A stretch of DNA of 64,000 nucleotides, from the NCBI GenBank assembly GCA_963715485.1, contig OY970244.1:1116001-1180000 (forward strand). The letters run 5' to 3'. Of the stretch, positions 55,562 through 62,749 are shown in pieces. The notes beneath the pieces are model-generated. The model was given only the letters and a program-made list of their open reading frames with translations, was not told the DNA's origin and made no database searches. The stretch is from SG8-30 sp963715485 (GTDB taxonomy: Bacteria > Pseudomonadota > Gammaproteobacteria > Steroidobacterales > Steroidobacteraceae). Both the position numbers and the translations under genes were made by a program. Positions within the stretch are counted from its first letter, which is position 1; every line of letters starts with the position of its first letter.

Positions 55562-56623
55562 ATGAGTGACGCACAGGCCACTGAAGGCAAACGCGCCAGG
55601 CGCTTCAAGGCGATGCTGTGGAGCATCGTACTGATCGCAGTGGGCTCGATGACCTTGCCGCTGGCGGGGTATCTGTATACGGCCGCGGTGCAAGCCCAGG
55701 AGCAGGCCGCTGGTGACGCGGCCAATCCGCGCTCCGAATACTGGCGCGAGGTGCGCGGCGGCATGGCCGGCTATACGGCGGTCGTCGGGCAGGAAACGGA
55801 CGTGCTGATCCAGAGCCGCGGCCAGGTCTGGCGCGAAATCCGTAACGGGCCGGTAGCGACCCTCGGCGCGATCCTGGTGCTCGGCGTCATCCTCGCCGTG
55901 CTGGCTTTCCACTTTACCAAGGGTGGTGCGAAGCTGGAGCACCGGACCGGCAAGAAGGTGCTTCGCTGGTCGACGCTGGACCGGGTGCTGCATTGGTATA
56001 ATGCCACCCTGTTCATCATCCTGGCCATCACTGGCATGAGCATGCTGTGGGGCCGCGCGGTGCTGGTTCCGGTGCTGGGCAAGGAAGGATTCGCGGCCTA
56101 TGCGGCATTTGCCAAGCCGGTGCACGACTACCTGGCGCTGTTCTTCGCGGTCGGCCTTATCGTGATTGTGCTTAAGTGGTTCAAGCGCAATATCTGGGCG
56201 TCCTATGACAAGGAATGGCTGAAGAACCTGGGCGGCAACTTCAATGGCACGCACCCGCCGGCCGGGTTCGCCAACGCCGGCGAGAAGCTCTACTTCTGGG
56301 CGCTGGTCATCGCCGGGACAGGTATCGTGGTCTCCGGCTTCTACATGCTGTTCCCGAACCTGGGGTTCACGCGCGAGGCGATGCAGAACGCCAATGTCAT
56401 CCACGGCATATTCTCGTTGGTCATCATTGCGTTTGCTTGCGGGCACATTTACCTCGGCACTGCCGGCACTGAAGGCGCCTTCGAGGGCATGTGGACGGGC
56501 GAGGTGGATGAAGGCTGGGCGAAGCAGCACCACGGCCTCTGGCTCGAGGAAGTGAAGAAGCAGGGCGCAGCCCCTGCGCGCGAGGGTGATGCGTCGGGTA
56601 CGTCGGCGACCGCGTCGGCCTGA
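55562..56623 (+). CDS. Formate dehydrogenase gamma subunit (cytochrome b556)
   Basis: 353 residues. An N-terminal membrane anchor and a ~70-residue periplasmic segment (IQSRGQVWREIRNGP) precede the four-helix cytochrome b core. LDRVLHWYNATLFIILAITG, VHDYLALFFAVG, and ANVIHGIFSLVIIAFACGHI carry the likely haem b His ligands. It transfers electrons to quinone. The N-terminal extension is typical of this FDH subtype. Followed by a terminator. Confidence 0.94.
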   Translation: MSDAQATEGKRARRFKAMLWSIVLIAVGSMTLPLAGYLYTAAVQAQEQAAGDAANPRSEYWREVRGGMAGYTAVVGQETDVLIQSRGQVWREIRNGPVATLGAILVLGVILAVLAFHFTKGGAKLEHRTGKKVLRWSTLDRVLHWYNATLFIILAITGMSMLWGRAVLVPVLGKEGFAAYAAFAKPVHDYLALFFAVGLIVIVLKWFKRNIWASYDKEWLKNLGGNFNGTHPPAGFANAGEKLYFWALVIAGTGIVVSGFYMLFPNLGFTREAMQNANVIHGIFSLVIIAFACGHIYLGTAGTEGAFEGMWTGEVDEGWAKQHHGLWLEEVKKQGAAPAREGDASGTSATASA

Positions 56624-56650
56624 CCGGCAGTCGCTACGGGGAGAGTGGGC

Positions 56651-56678
56651 GGGGGCGCTTCGGCGCCCCTTCCTTTTG
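56651..56678 (+). terminator. Rho-independent terminator after fdh operon
   Basis: GGGGCGC-TTCG-GCGCCCC (56652-56669) forms a very stable UUCG-capped stem followed by TTCCTTTT. It lies 28 bases after the gamma-subunit stop. Confidence 0.88.
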
Positions 56679-56757
56679 CCGGACGCGACTTGGACCTGAC
56701 GCGGGCGACCGTGTACGCTCGCCTGGAACGGCCGGGCTTCCCGGCGATGGGCCCACC

Positions 56758-57495
56758 ATGCGCTACCTGATCGGCATCGACGATACCGACAATCCGGATT
56801 CCCGCGGCACCGGCTTTCGCGCACGGCAGCTCGGTGCCCGCCTGGGCGAAACCGGGCTTGCGGTGACGCGCGGCATCACCCGCCACCAGCTCCTGGTCCA
56901 TCCCGACATCCCCTATACGTCGCACAACAGCTCGGCCTGCCTCGACGTCGAATTGGGAGACGCCGGATTTGGCTCCCTGGTCGATTTCTGCCGCGACTAT
57001 CTTGCGGCGGAAAGCGCGCCGGGGTCGGACGCGGGGCTGTGCGTCGCGGCCTTCGACGAGGTGGCCGAGGCGCTGGTGGAGTTCGGGCGCTCGGCCCAGC
57101 GGGTGGTCCGGACCCGCGAGCAGGCCAGCGACCTTGCCGCACGCCACAGCGTGCATCTCGAGGGCGTGACGGGCGACCACATGGGGGTGATCGGGGCGCT
57201 GTCCGCGGTAGGGCTGCGCAGGAGCGGCCACGATGGCCGCTTCATCTGGCTGAAGGGCGTTCGGGAGCTGAGCGGTACCGCCAGTGTGACCTTCCTGCTT
57301 GGCGAAACCGGGATCGAAGCGGTTGAAACGGTTGACGGCAGCCCAATTCCGAAGGAAGCTGCAATCCGGGTGGATCCTTGGCCGCGGCCCGTGCTGCTGA
57401 ACGGCAAAGCGGTCCTGCTGGCCCAAAAGAAGAGTGGTGAACATGCAGGGTATGAATGGGAACTCCTCTCCAAAGAAGCTGTTCGGCGCTATTGA
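56758..57495 (+). CDS. TiaS-like DDTD-motif protein of unknown function
   Basis: 245 residues. YLIGIDDTDNPDSRGTGFRA at the N-terminus is the DDTD phosphate/Mg motif of archaeal tRNA-Ile2 agmatinylcytidine synthase (TiaS) and its relatives, and the next ~150 residues follow the same N-terminal domain (GDHMGVIGALSAVGLR). The TiaS OB-fold and zinc-ribbon parts are missing, so this is a stand-alone kinase-like domain. It should phosphorylate or condense a small molecule, not necessarily tRNA. It overlaps the next gene, and comes right after the fdh terminator. Confidence 0.7.
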   Translation: MRYLIGIDDTDNPDSRGTGFRARQLGARLGETGLAVTRGITRHQLLVHPDIPYTSHNSSACLDVELGDAGFGSLVDFCRDYLAAESAPGSDAGLCVAAFDEVAEALVEFGRSAQRVVRTREQASDLAARHSVHLEGVTGDHMGVIGALSAVGLRRSGHDGRFIWLKGVRELSGTASVTFLLGETGIEAVETVDGSPIPKEAAIRVDPWPRPVLLNGKAVLLAQKKSGEHAGYEWELLSKEAVRRY

Positions 57496-58015
57496 GCTGA
57501 CAGGCAGCCTGAGCGCAGGACGACTCGTCTGGCTCGTTTCGCTGGGCGTGGCCATTGCGGCGCTGGAACAGGCTTTTCGCTGGTCCTTACAGATGCCCGG
57601 CCATCATGGCATCGAGGCCGTGGCCCTGCTGATGCTCGGGCGCCTGAGCTGCACCAACCCGTGGTCTGCCACCATCGCAGCGGCTGGCGCCGCCGTCGCG
57701 GCCCCGGCGCTGGGCGCCGATCACGGCCCCCTGATGCCGCTCTTCTACCTGCTCCCGGGGGCCCTGATCGACCTGGGCTACCGCCTGCGGCCGAAAGCCA
57801 GCATGTTCGTGTTGTATTTGCCGCTGGTTGGGGCCCTGGCGTGGAGCTCCAAGCCGGTACTGCGCGCGCTGGCCAACCTCACCATGGGCATGCAGTTCGG
57901 GTCGCTGCGGGCCGGCCCCGTCTATCCGATCCTGACCCACCTGATGTTCGGCTTCGTCGGCGGGTTGGCGGCAGTCCTGCTGTGGCGGATGACCGAGCGC
58001 ACCGCCGATCACTAA
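57443..58015 (+). CDS. Polytopic membrane protein, S-component-like
   Basis: About 190 residues, five or six membrane helices (GRLVWLVSLGVAIAALEQAF, NPWSATIAAAGAAVAAPALG, MPLFYLLPGALIDLGY, FVLYLPLVGALAWSS, GFVGGLAAVLLWRM). Size and Gly/Pro-rich helices recall ECF-transporter S components, but the family is not certain. The start overlaps the DDTD-protein gene (GTG 57434 or ATG 57443), so the pair is co-translated and probably works together. Confidence 0.6.
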   Translation: MQGMNGNSSPKKLFGAIELTGSLSAGRLVWLVSLGVAIAALEQAFRWSLQMPGHHGIEAVALLMLGRLSCTNPWSATIAAAGAAVAAPALGADHGPLMPLFYLLPGALIDLGYRLRPKASMFVLYLPLVGALAWSSKPVLRALANLTMGMQFGSLRAGPVYPILTHLMFGFVGGLAAVLLWRMTERTADH

Positions 58016-58048
58016 GCGCGGCGCCGCCGCCGCGGCGGAACGCGGCCC

Positions 58049-60121
58049 CTAGAAACGATATTCCGCGCCCAGCACGTAGGTGCGTCCAGCCTGCGGGAAC
58101 CCGAAGTTTTCCTCGTACAGCTCGTCCAGCAGGTTCTCGATGCGGCCGAACACCCGGGCATTGCCCCCGAAGGTGAAAGAAGCGTCTAGGTCAAACACGT
58201 TGTAGTCAGCGAGCTTCAAGGCTGTGGTCGGCGTCGTGCGCGACAAGGCGTAGCTGTCCGCGACATACAGCCAGCTTCCCCCGACACGCAGCCCGTTGTT
58301 GAACCCGTAGTCGGCGCGCAGCGCGAACTTGTGCTCCGGCCGGTTCTGCAACGTCTTGATATCCGCGTTGCTCGATTGGTTCTCCGAGTCGGTGTAGGTA
58401 TAACCGGCCGACCAGTCGAACGATCCTGCGCCCTGGCTCGCCAGGGTGAGTTCCACGCCCTGGAACTGGTAGGCCTCGAAGTTCTGGACGATGCCACCGC
58501 TCAGCGGACGCTCAATGAAGTCGTCGGCTTCGATGCGAAACAGTACTGCCTCGAACGAGAGGCCCGCGGACCGGAAGTCGTGCCGCCACGCCAGCTCGTA
58601 GGTATCGGTGGTCTCGGCGGACAGTGACGGGTTGCCGCGATCGGCGGCATAAAGATCGCGCAGCGTCGGGAACCGCAGCTGCCGGGAGGCAGATGCCCGC
58701 AACGAAGCGGCGTCGCCCAGGGCATAGGTAGCGCCCAGCAGCCATGAGGTGCCGTCGTCATTTGGCCCATCGCTGCGGTCCTGCCGGCTGTAGCCGAGAC
58801 CGGCGATGACGCCGAGCTGTTCGGTCACGGAAAACTCCAGCTCTGCGCCGGCCGAATACAGTCTCAGCGACTCGTCCTGGTCGAAGGGTTCGATGACGGT
58901 CGTGGTGGTGCCACCGCCGCCACCGCCGCCGCCGCCACCGCCGCCACCGCCACCGCCACCGCTACCACCACCGCCACCGCCACCACCGCTGGTGACGGTC
59001 GTGACGTTGAAGCCGGTCGCATCCCAGCTCTCCTCGCGCCCCGTAGCCGACAGGGACAGCAACGCACGATCGCCGAGACCTATCGTCGCCAGCAGTCCGC
59101 CCCCCAGGATCTCGGTCGTGGCGTCCTCGCTGAAGGCGCCGTTCCTGGCCTGGGTATCGAAGCCCGCGTCGTCATAGCCGTCGGTCAGCTCGTTGTTGCG
59201 GTTCAGGAATAGCGTCGGCTTGAAGCTGAGCGAATCGCCGACGGCGATATCGCCGGCAGCCTGGACCGAGAAGGTATCGAATTCGACGCGCTCGAATCGC
59301 GCCCGGTTGGCGAAGTCCGATTCCGTGTTGCTGATCGTGGTCGGGGGCTTGCCGTAGTCGCCTTCGCGGTAGGCCAGGCTGACGCCGAACCCGCGGCCCG
59401 GCTCACCGAAGACCAGGTTGCCCTGGATCGAGCGATCCTCGCGGTCGCTGTTGACCCGCTCGCTGCCCGGCTGCAGTGCAGTCGGTTCAAAGTCGTCTGG
59501 CAGGTCGAAATTGTTGCGGTCATAGACGGAGCCCGCGAGCGATATGCCCACCTGGCCCACCATGCCGCTGACTGCTCCGCGGGCCAGCCAGGCCTGCGGA
59601 TCGGCGGTTTCGACCAACAGGTTGCCACGCGGCACCGTGCCCGCGGTCCGCGTGACGATCTCGATGACGCCGGCGTTGCCGCCCGATCCATAGAGCATCG
59701 AGCTGGTGCCGCGGATGACCTTGATCGAGGCAATGTTCTCGACCGGAATCGCGGCGGGGTCGAACTGGCCGTCGTAGCTGGAATTCAACGGCACGCCGTC
59801 CTGCAGCAACAGGATGTTGCGTGTGCGCAGCCCGCGAATGTCGATGCGCGGCACGCCGTCGGCGCCCATGCGCACGTAGACGCCGGGCAGCAGCCTGATC
59901 GCCTCTTCGAGGTTGCGGGCGCCCCGGCGCTCGATGCCCTCCGCGGTCACCACGTCCTCGGTGGCGATCTCGTCAGCCAGGCGAACCCGTTCGCCGACGA
60001 CGGTGACCGTTTCGCCGAAACGGTAGCCTGGATCGGCTTCAGCATCGGCCTGGGCCTGTGCGGAACCCAGGATCGACAGGCACGCTATCGAGACGATCGA
60101 GCCGCGACGCGGTGTGGACAT
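58049..60121 (-). CDS. TonB-dependent receptor with poly-glycine insert
   Basis: 690 residues. Signal peptide to about residue 25, then the TonB box region and plug (VTAEGIERRGARNLEEAIRL, IDIRGLRTRNILLLQDGVPL, VIRGTSSMLYGSGGNAGVIE) and a barrel ending TYVLGAEYRF. Residues ~378-404 are nearly pure Gly with one Ser, from the repeat at 58911-58989. The plug resembles vitamin B12/siderophore-type receptors (BtuB/CirA group). No cobalamin riboswitch was seen in the 93 bases upstream. Confidence 0.92.
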   Translation of the reverse strand: MSTPRRGSIVSIACLSILGSAQAQADAEADPGYRFGETVTVVGERVRLADEIATEDVVTAEGIERRGARNLEEAIRLLPGVYVRMGADGVPRIDIRGLRTRNILLLQDGVPLNSSYDGQFDPAAIPVENIASIKVIRGTSSMLYGSGGNAGVIEIVTRTAGTVPRGNLLVETADPQAWLARGAVSGMVGQVGISLAGSVYDRNNFDLPDDFEPTALQPGSERVNSDREDRSIQGNLVFGEPGRGFGVSLAYREGDYGKPPTTISNTESDFANRARFERVEFDTFSVQAAGDIAVGDSLSFKPTLFLNRNNELTDGYDDAGFDTQARNGAFSEDATTEILGGGLLATIGLGDRALLSLSATGREESWDATGFNVTTVTSGGGGGGGGSGGGGGGGGGGGGGGGGGTTTTVIEPFDQDESLRLYSAGAELEFSVTEQLGVIAGLGYSRQDRSDGPNDDGTSWLLGATYALGDAASLRASASRQLRFPTLRDLYAADRGNPSLSAETTDTYELAWRHDFRSAGLSFEAVLFRIEADDFIERPLSGGIVQNFEAYQFQGVELTLASQGAGSFDWSAGYTYTDSENQSSNADIKTLQNRPEHKFALRADYGFNNGLRVGGSWLYVADSYALSRTTPTTALKLADYNVFDLDASFTFGGNARVFGRIENLLDELYEENFGFPQAGRTYVLGAEYRF
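58911..58989. repeat. CCACCGCCG-type simple repeat inside TonB receptor gene
   Basis: 79 bases made almost only of CCACCGCC units, coding for about 26 Gly and 1 Ser on the minus strand. Prone to slippage in multiples of three, so loop length may vary between strains. Confidence 0.9.
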
Positions 60122-60262
60122 CAGAGATCCCTCCCCTCAATTGTGGGAAAAAAATAACAGAAACACTGCGATATTAACAGAGAACGTGGCCCGGGCCGAC
60201 GGCGGCGTTTTGTTGTGACGCACAATCCGCTAGGCTCCGGGGCTCAAGGGGGGAGCGCCGAA

Positions 60263-61243
60263 GTGTCAGGCCAGCTCAAGTATCGGGCGTTCATCAGCTA
60301 CAGCCACGCCGACGAGAAGTGGGCGAAATGGCTGCACAAGGCCCTTGAGACCTACCAGGTGCCGAAGCGCCTGGTCGGGACCATGACGCCCTTCGGGCCC
60401 GTCCCGGCGAAGTTTTCGCCGGTTTTTCGCGACCGCGATGAGCTGGCCACCTCGATCAGCCTGGGCGACACGCTGACCCGCGCGCTACAGCAGTCCGCGT
60501 TCCAGGTCGTCATTTGCTCTATGGCGGCTGCACGTTCCCGCTGGGTCAACGAGGAGATCCTCGCCTTCAAGCGGCTCGGTCGCGAGGACCGCATTTTCTG
60601 CCTGGTCGTAGACGGTGAACCGTGCGTCTCGACCACCGCAGGTCGCGGGCAGGACGCGTGTTTCCCGCCAGCGTTGCTCTACCGGATGGGTGCCGACGGC
60701 GAACTGACGGACCGGAAAAGCGAGCCTATCGCGGCTGATGCCAGGCCCGGCCGGGACAGCCGCAGCGACATCAAGCTGAAATTGATCGCCGGCATGCTCG
60801 GGGTCGGCCTTGACGACCTGAAGCAGCGCGAAACCCAACGCCGCAATCGTCGGCTGGCCATGCTTGCCGCCGCATCGGTGGCCGGCATGGCGATGACGTC
60901 ATTGCTGGCGACAACGGCCTTCCTGGCGCGAAACGAGGCCGAACGCCAACGCGTTCGCGCCGAGGCGGAGGCCGAGACCGCCCGGAGGACCATGGAGCTG
61001 ATGGCGGATCTGCTCGACCGGTCGGCGACCCAGGTCACGCTGCAGCACAGCATGGGTGCCGTCTGCACGAGCCTGGGCTTTCTTGACCCGTCGGCCCTGC
61101 AGGGTGGTGGGGGCGGCCTGGTGGTGAAGGCGCACCCGCTGGCTGCCGACGTTCATGGGCTCCCGCGCAGTTCGCGGCTGGACCCTGAGGCGCGGGCCCT
61201 AACCCGGATGACCCTACGGGTGCCTGCGCCGGGCGCCAACTGA
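60263..61243 (+). CDS. TIR-domain membrane protein
   Basis: GTG 60263 behind GGGGGGAG; the GTG at 60215 is less supported. 326 residues. A TIR_2 domain opens the protein: YRAFISYSHADEKWAKWLHK, FRDRDELATSISLGDTL, and SRWVNEEILAFKRLG with the likely catalytic Glu. One membrane helix follows near residue 215 (LAMLAAASVAGMAMTSLLA), then a coiled coil (FLARNEAERQRVRAEAEAET) and ~90 residues with no recognised fold. Homologues commonly continue into TPR or WD repeats; here the tail is short. Possible NADase or scaffold role in signalling or defence. Confidence 0.85.
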   Translation: MSGQLKYRAFISYSHADEKWAKWLHKALETYQVPKRLVGTMTPFGPVPAKFSPVFRDRDELATSISLGDTLTRALQQSAFQVVICSMAAARSRWVNEEILAFKRLGREDRIFCLVVDGEPCVSTTAGRGQDACFPPALLYRMGADGELTDRKSEPIAADARPGRDSRSDIKLKLIAGMLGVGLDDLKQRETQRRNRRLAMLAAASVAGMAMTSLLATTAFLARNEAERQRVRAEAEAETARRTMELMADLLDRSATQVTLQHSMGAVCTSLGFLDPSALQGGGGGLVVKAHPLAADVHGLPRSSRLDPEARALTRMTLRVPAPGAN

Positions 61244-61250
61244 GGCAAGA

Positions 61251-61272
61251 ACGCCCGCATCGATACGGGCGT
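61251..61272. terminator. Inverted repeat between convergent TIR and anti-sigma genes
   Basis: ACGCCCG and CGGGCGT pair around an 8-base CATCGATA loop, 8 bases after the TIR gene stop. No T-run on either strand, so a weak or Rho-assisted bidirectional end at best. Confidence 0.4.
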
Positions 61273-61305
61273 CGTAGGGCCGTCTGAAGGATCTTCGCGG
61301 GGCGG

Positions 61306-62043
61306 TCAGTTGGATGGGCCCGGCGAGAGTTCGTCCTCTCCAAGTACCTGGTCTCCAGCGCGGACCTGCAGCACGATGGGCGCAGTCCCGGAGAATTCCA
61401 GCGAGCTGGCCACCCGCCCTGGCCCGGCCTGAACGATGATTGCACCCTCCAGCTCGGCCAGATCTGCGTCGCCGTCTGCACCCAGGTAGGTCGTTGCGAC
61501 GGGGTCGAAGGACGCAACGACTTCGTACGGCACGGTCCCAAGTAATTCGAGATCCAGCCGCAGACCCTGGCCACTGCGATAAAGCGTGGCGCTGGCCTCG
61601 ATACCGTCGCTCTGGAACAGCGCTTGATCCACGGACGTGCCGCCCGCGACCACTGTCGAAGGGATGGCGGCGCCCACCGATCCTTGCAGGTCGGCGCCCG
61701 GCTGGCTGACTTCGAGCAGGTTGTAGCCGATGCCAGCGACCACCAGACCGCCAATGATGGCGGCAGCCAGGCGATAGCCTGACCAACGACCCGGTCGCCC
61801 GCTGGCCGGGGCTTCTGCGCGCGTCGTCAGGCCAAGCGCCGCCAGGATCGCCGAACGCAGCCCCGGAGGGGGCTCGGCCAGGGGAATTTCGCGCAGCAGA
61901 GCATGGGTTCGCCTGAGGTCGTACTGCAGGCGCCGTGCCTCAGGGTCCTGCAGCAGCAGTCGGGCCAGCTCGGCACGTTCGGCGGCTGTCAATTCGCCAT
62001 CGAGCTCGGCGTGGATCAGTTCCTGTGTGCGAAGGGTGTCCAT
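61306..62043 (-). CDS. Membrane anti-sigma factor
   Basis: ATG 62043, 2 bases after the sigma stop; 245 residues. The N-terminus (ELIHAELDGELTAAERAEL) is the anti-sigma domain pattern, without the His/Cys zinc site. A single helix near residues 92-112 (YRLAAAIIGGLVVAGIGYNLL) leads to a ~130-residue periplasmic domain of beta-rich, unassigned sequence. It should hold the sigma factor at 62046. A PrsW-family protease gene diverges from this pair and may cleave it. Confidence 0.82.
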   Translation of the reverse strand: MDTLRTQELIHAELDGELTAAERAELARLLLQDPEARRLQYDLRRTHALLREIPLAEPPPGLRSAILAALGLTTRAEAPASGRPGRWSGYRLAAAIIGGLVVAGIGYNLLEVSQPGADLQGSVGAAIPSTVVAGGTSVDQALFQSDGIEASATLYRSGQGLRLDLELLGTVPYEVVASFDPVATTYLGADGDADLAELEGAIIVQAGPGRVASSLEFSGTAPIVLQVRAGDQVLGEDELSPGPSN

Positions 62044-62045
62044 GG

Positions 62046-62588
62046 TCAAAGTGCCCCGCGCGAGGCGAGTTGCTCCTTCAGAAGTTGCCTTGCGGTAAAC
62101 AACCTGGATTTCACGGTTTTCGAGTCGATACCCAGGGCCTGTCCCATGTCCTCGTAGCTCTGGTCGACGAAGTAGCGGAGCACGATCACGGCCCGATACT
62201 CCGGCTTGAGCCTGTCGACAGCCGCGAGCACCGCGTTGCGCTCCTGGTCCCCGGCCAGCGTCTCGACCGGGCCGGCGTCGTCAGCGGGATGCTGGTCATC
62301 GACAGGTCCGACGTTCCGTCCACGGACCCGCAGGATGTTGAGCGATTCGTTGATCGCCATCCGGTAGATCCAGCTGTAGAACTTGTATTGCGGGTCATAG
62401 CTAGAAAGATTCTGGTAGGCCTTCAGGAATACCGTCTGGGCGATGTCGCGCGCGTCCTCGGGATTGCGAAGCATTCGCAACGCCACGTTGTACAGCGGCT
62501 TTTCGTACTGTTCGACGAGCGCGCTGAAGGCCTGCGTATTGCCCCGAAGGCACTCGCGGATCCGCTCGGTGTCGTCGTCCTCATTCAT
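62046..62588 (-). CDS. ECF sigma factor (RpoE-like)
   Basis: ATG 62588; 180 residues. Region 2: FSALVEQYEKPLYNVALRML, RDIAQTVFLKAYQNLSSYDP, FYSWIYRMAINESLNILRVR. Region 4: RLKPEYRAVIVLRYFVDQSY, EDMGQALGIDSKTVKSRLFT. Likely starts its own operon with the anti-sigma gene. Divergent from the PrsW-like gene over a 160-base gap. Confidence 0.93.
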   Translation of the reverse strand: MNEDDDTERIRECLRGNTQAFSALVEQYEKPLYNVALRMLRNPEDARDIAQTVFLKAYQNLSSYDPQYKFYSWIYRMAINESLNILRVRGRNVGPVDDQHPADDAGPVETLAGDQERNAVLAAVDRLKPEYRAVIVLRYFVDQSYEDMGQALGIDSKTVKSRLFTARQLLKEQLASRGAL

Positions 62589-62749
62589 AACTACACGCAG
62601 GGACTCGAAAAGTTGACATTTAGCGGAAATTAGCGTGTGGGCTCCGCGAGCCGGGGGCAAAAAGATGCGCGACTGTAGCCTTTCGGGTTGATTTGTCACA
62701 AGCTAGCGCCCCGTTCCGAACCCGGTAGATCGAGTTTCGACGTGTGACG

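Noticed and set aside
58911..58989. CRISPR-like repeat array
   Set aside because: It is an in-frame simple repeat inside a receptor gene, with no spacers.
60122..60214. Cobalamin riboswitch upstream of the second TonB receptor
   Set aside because: The gap is too short and no B12-box-like sequence was seen.
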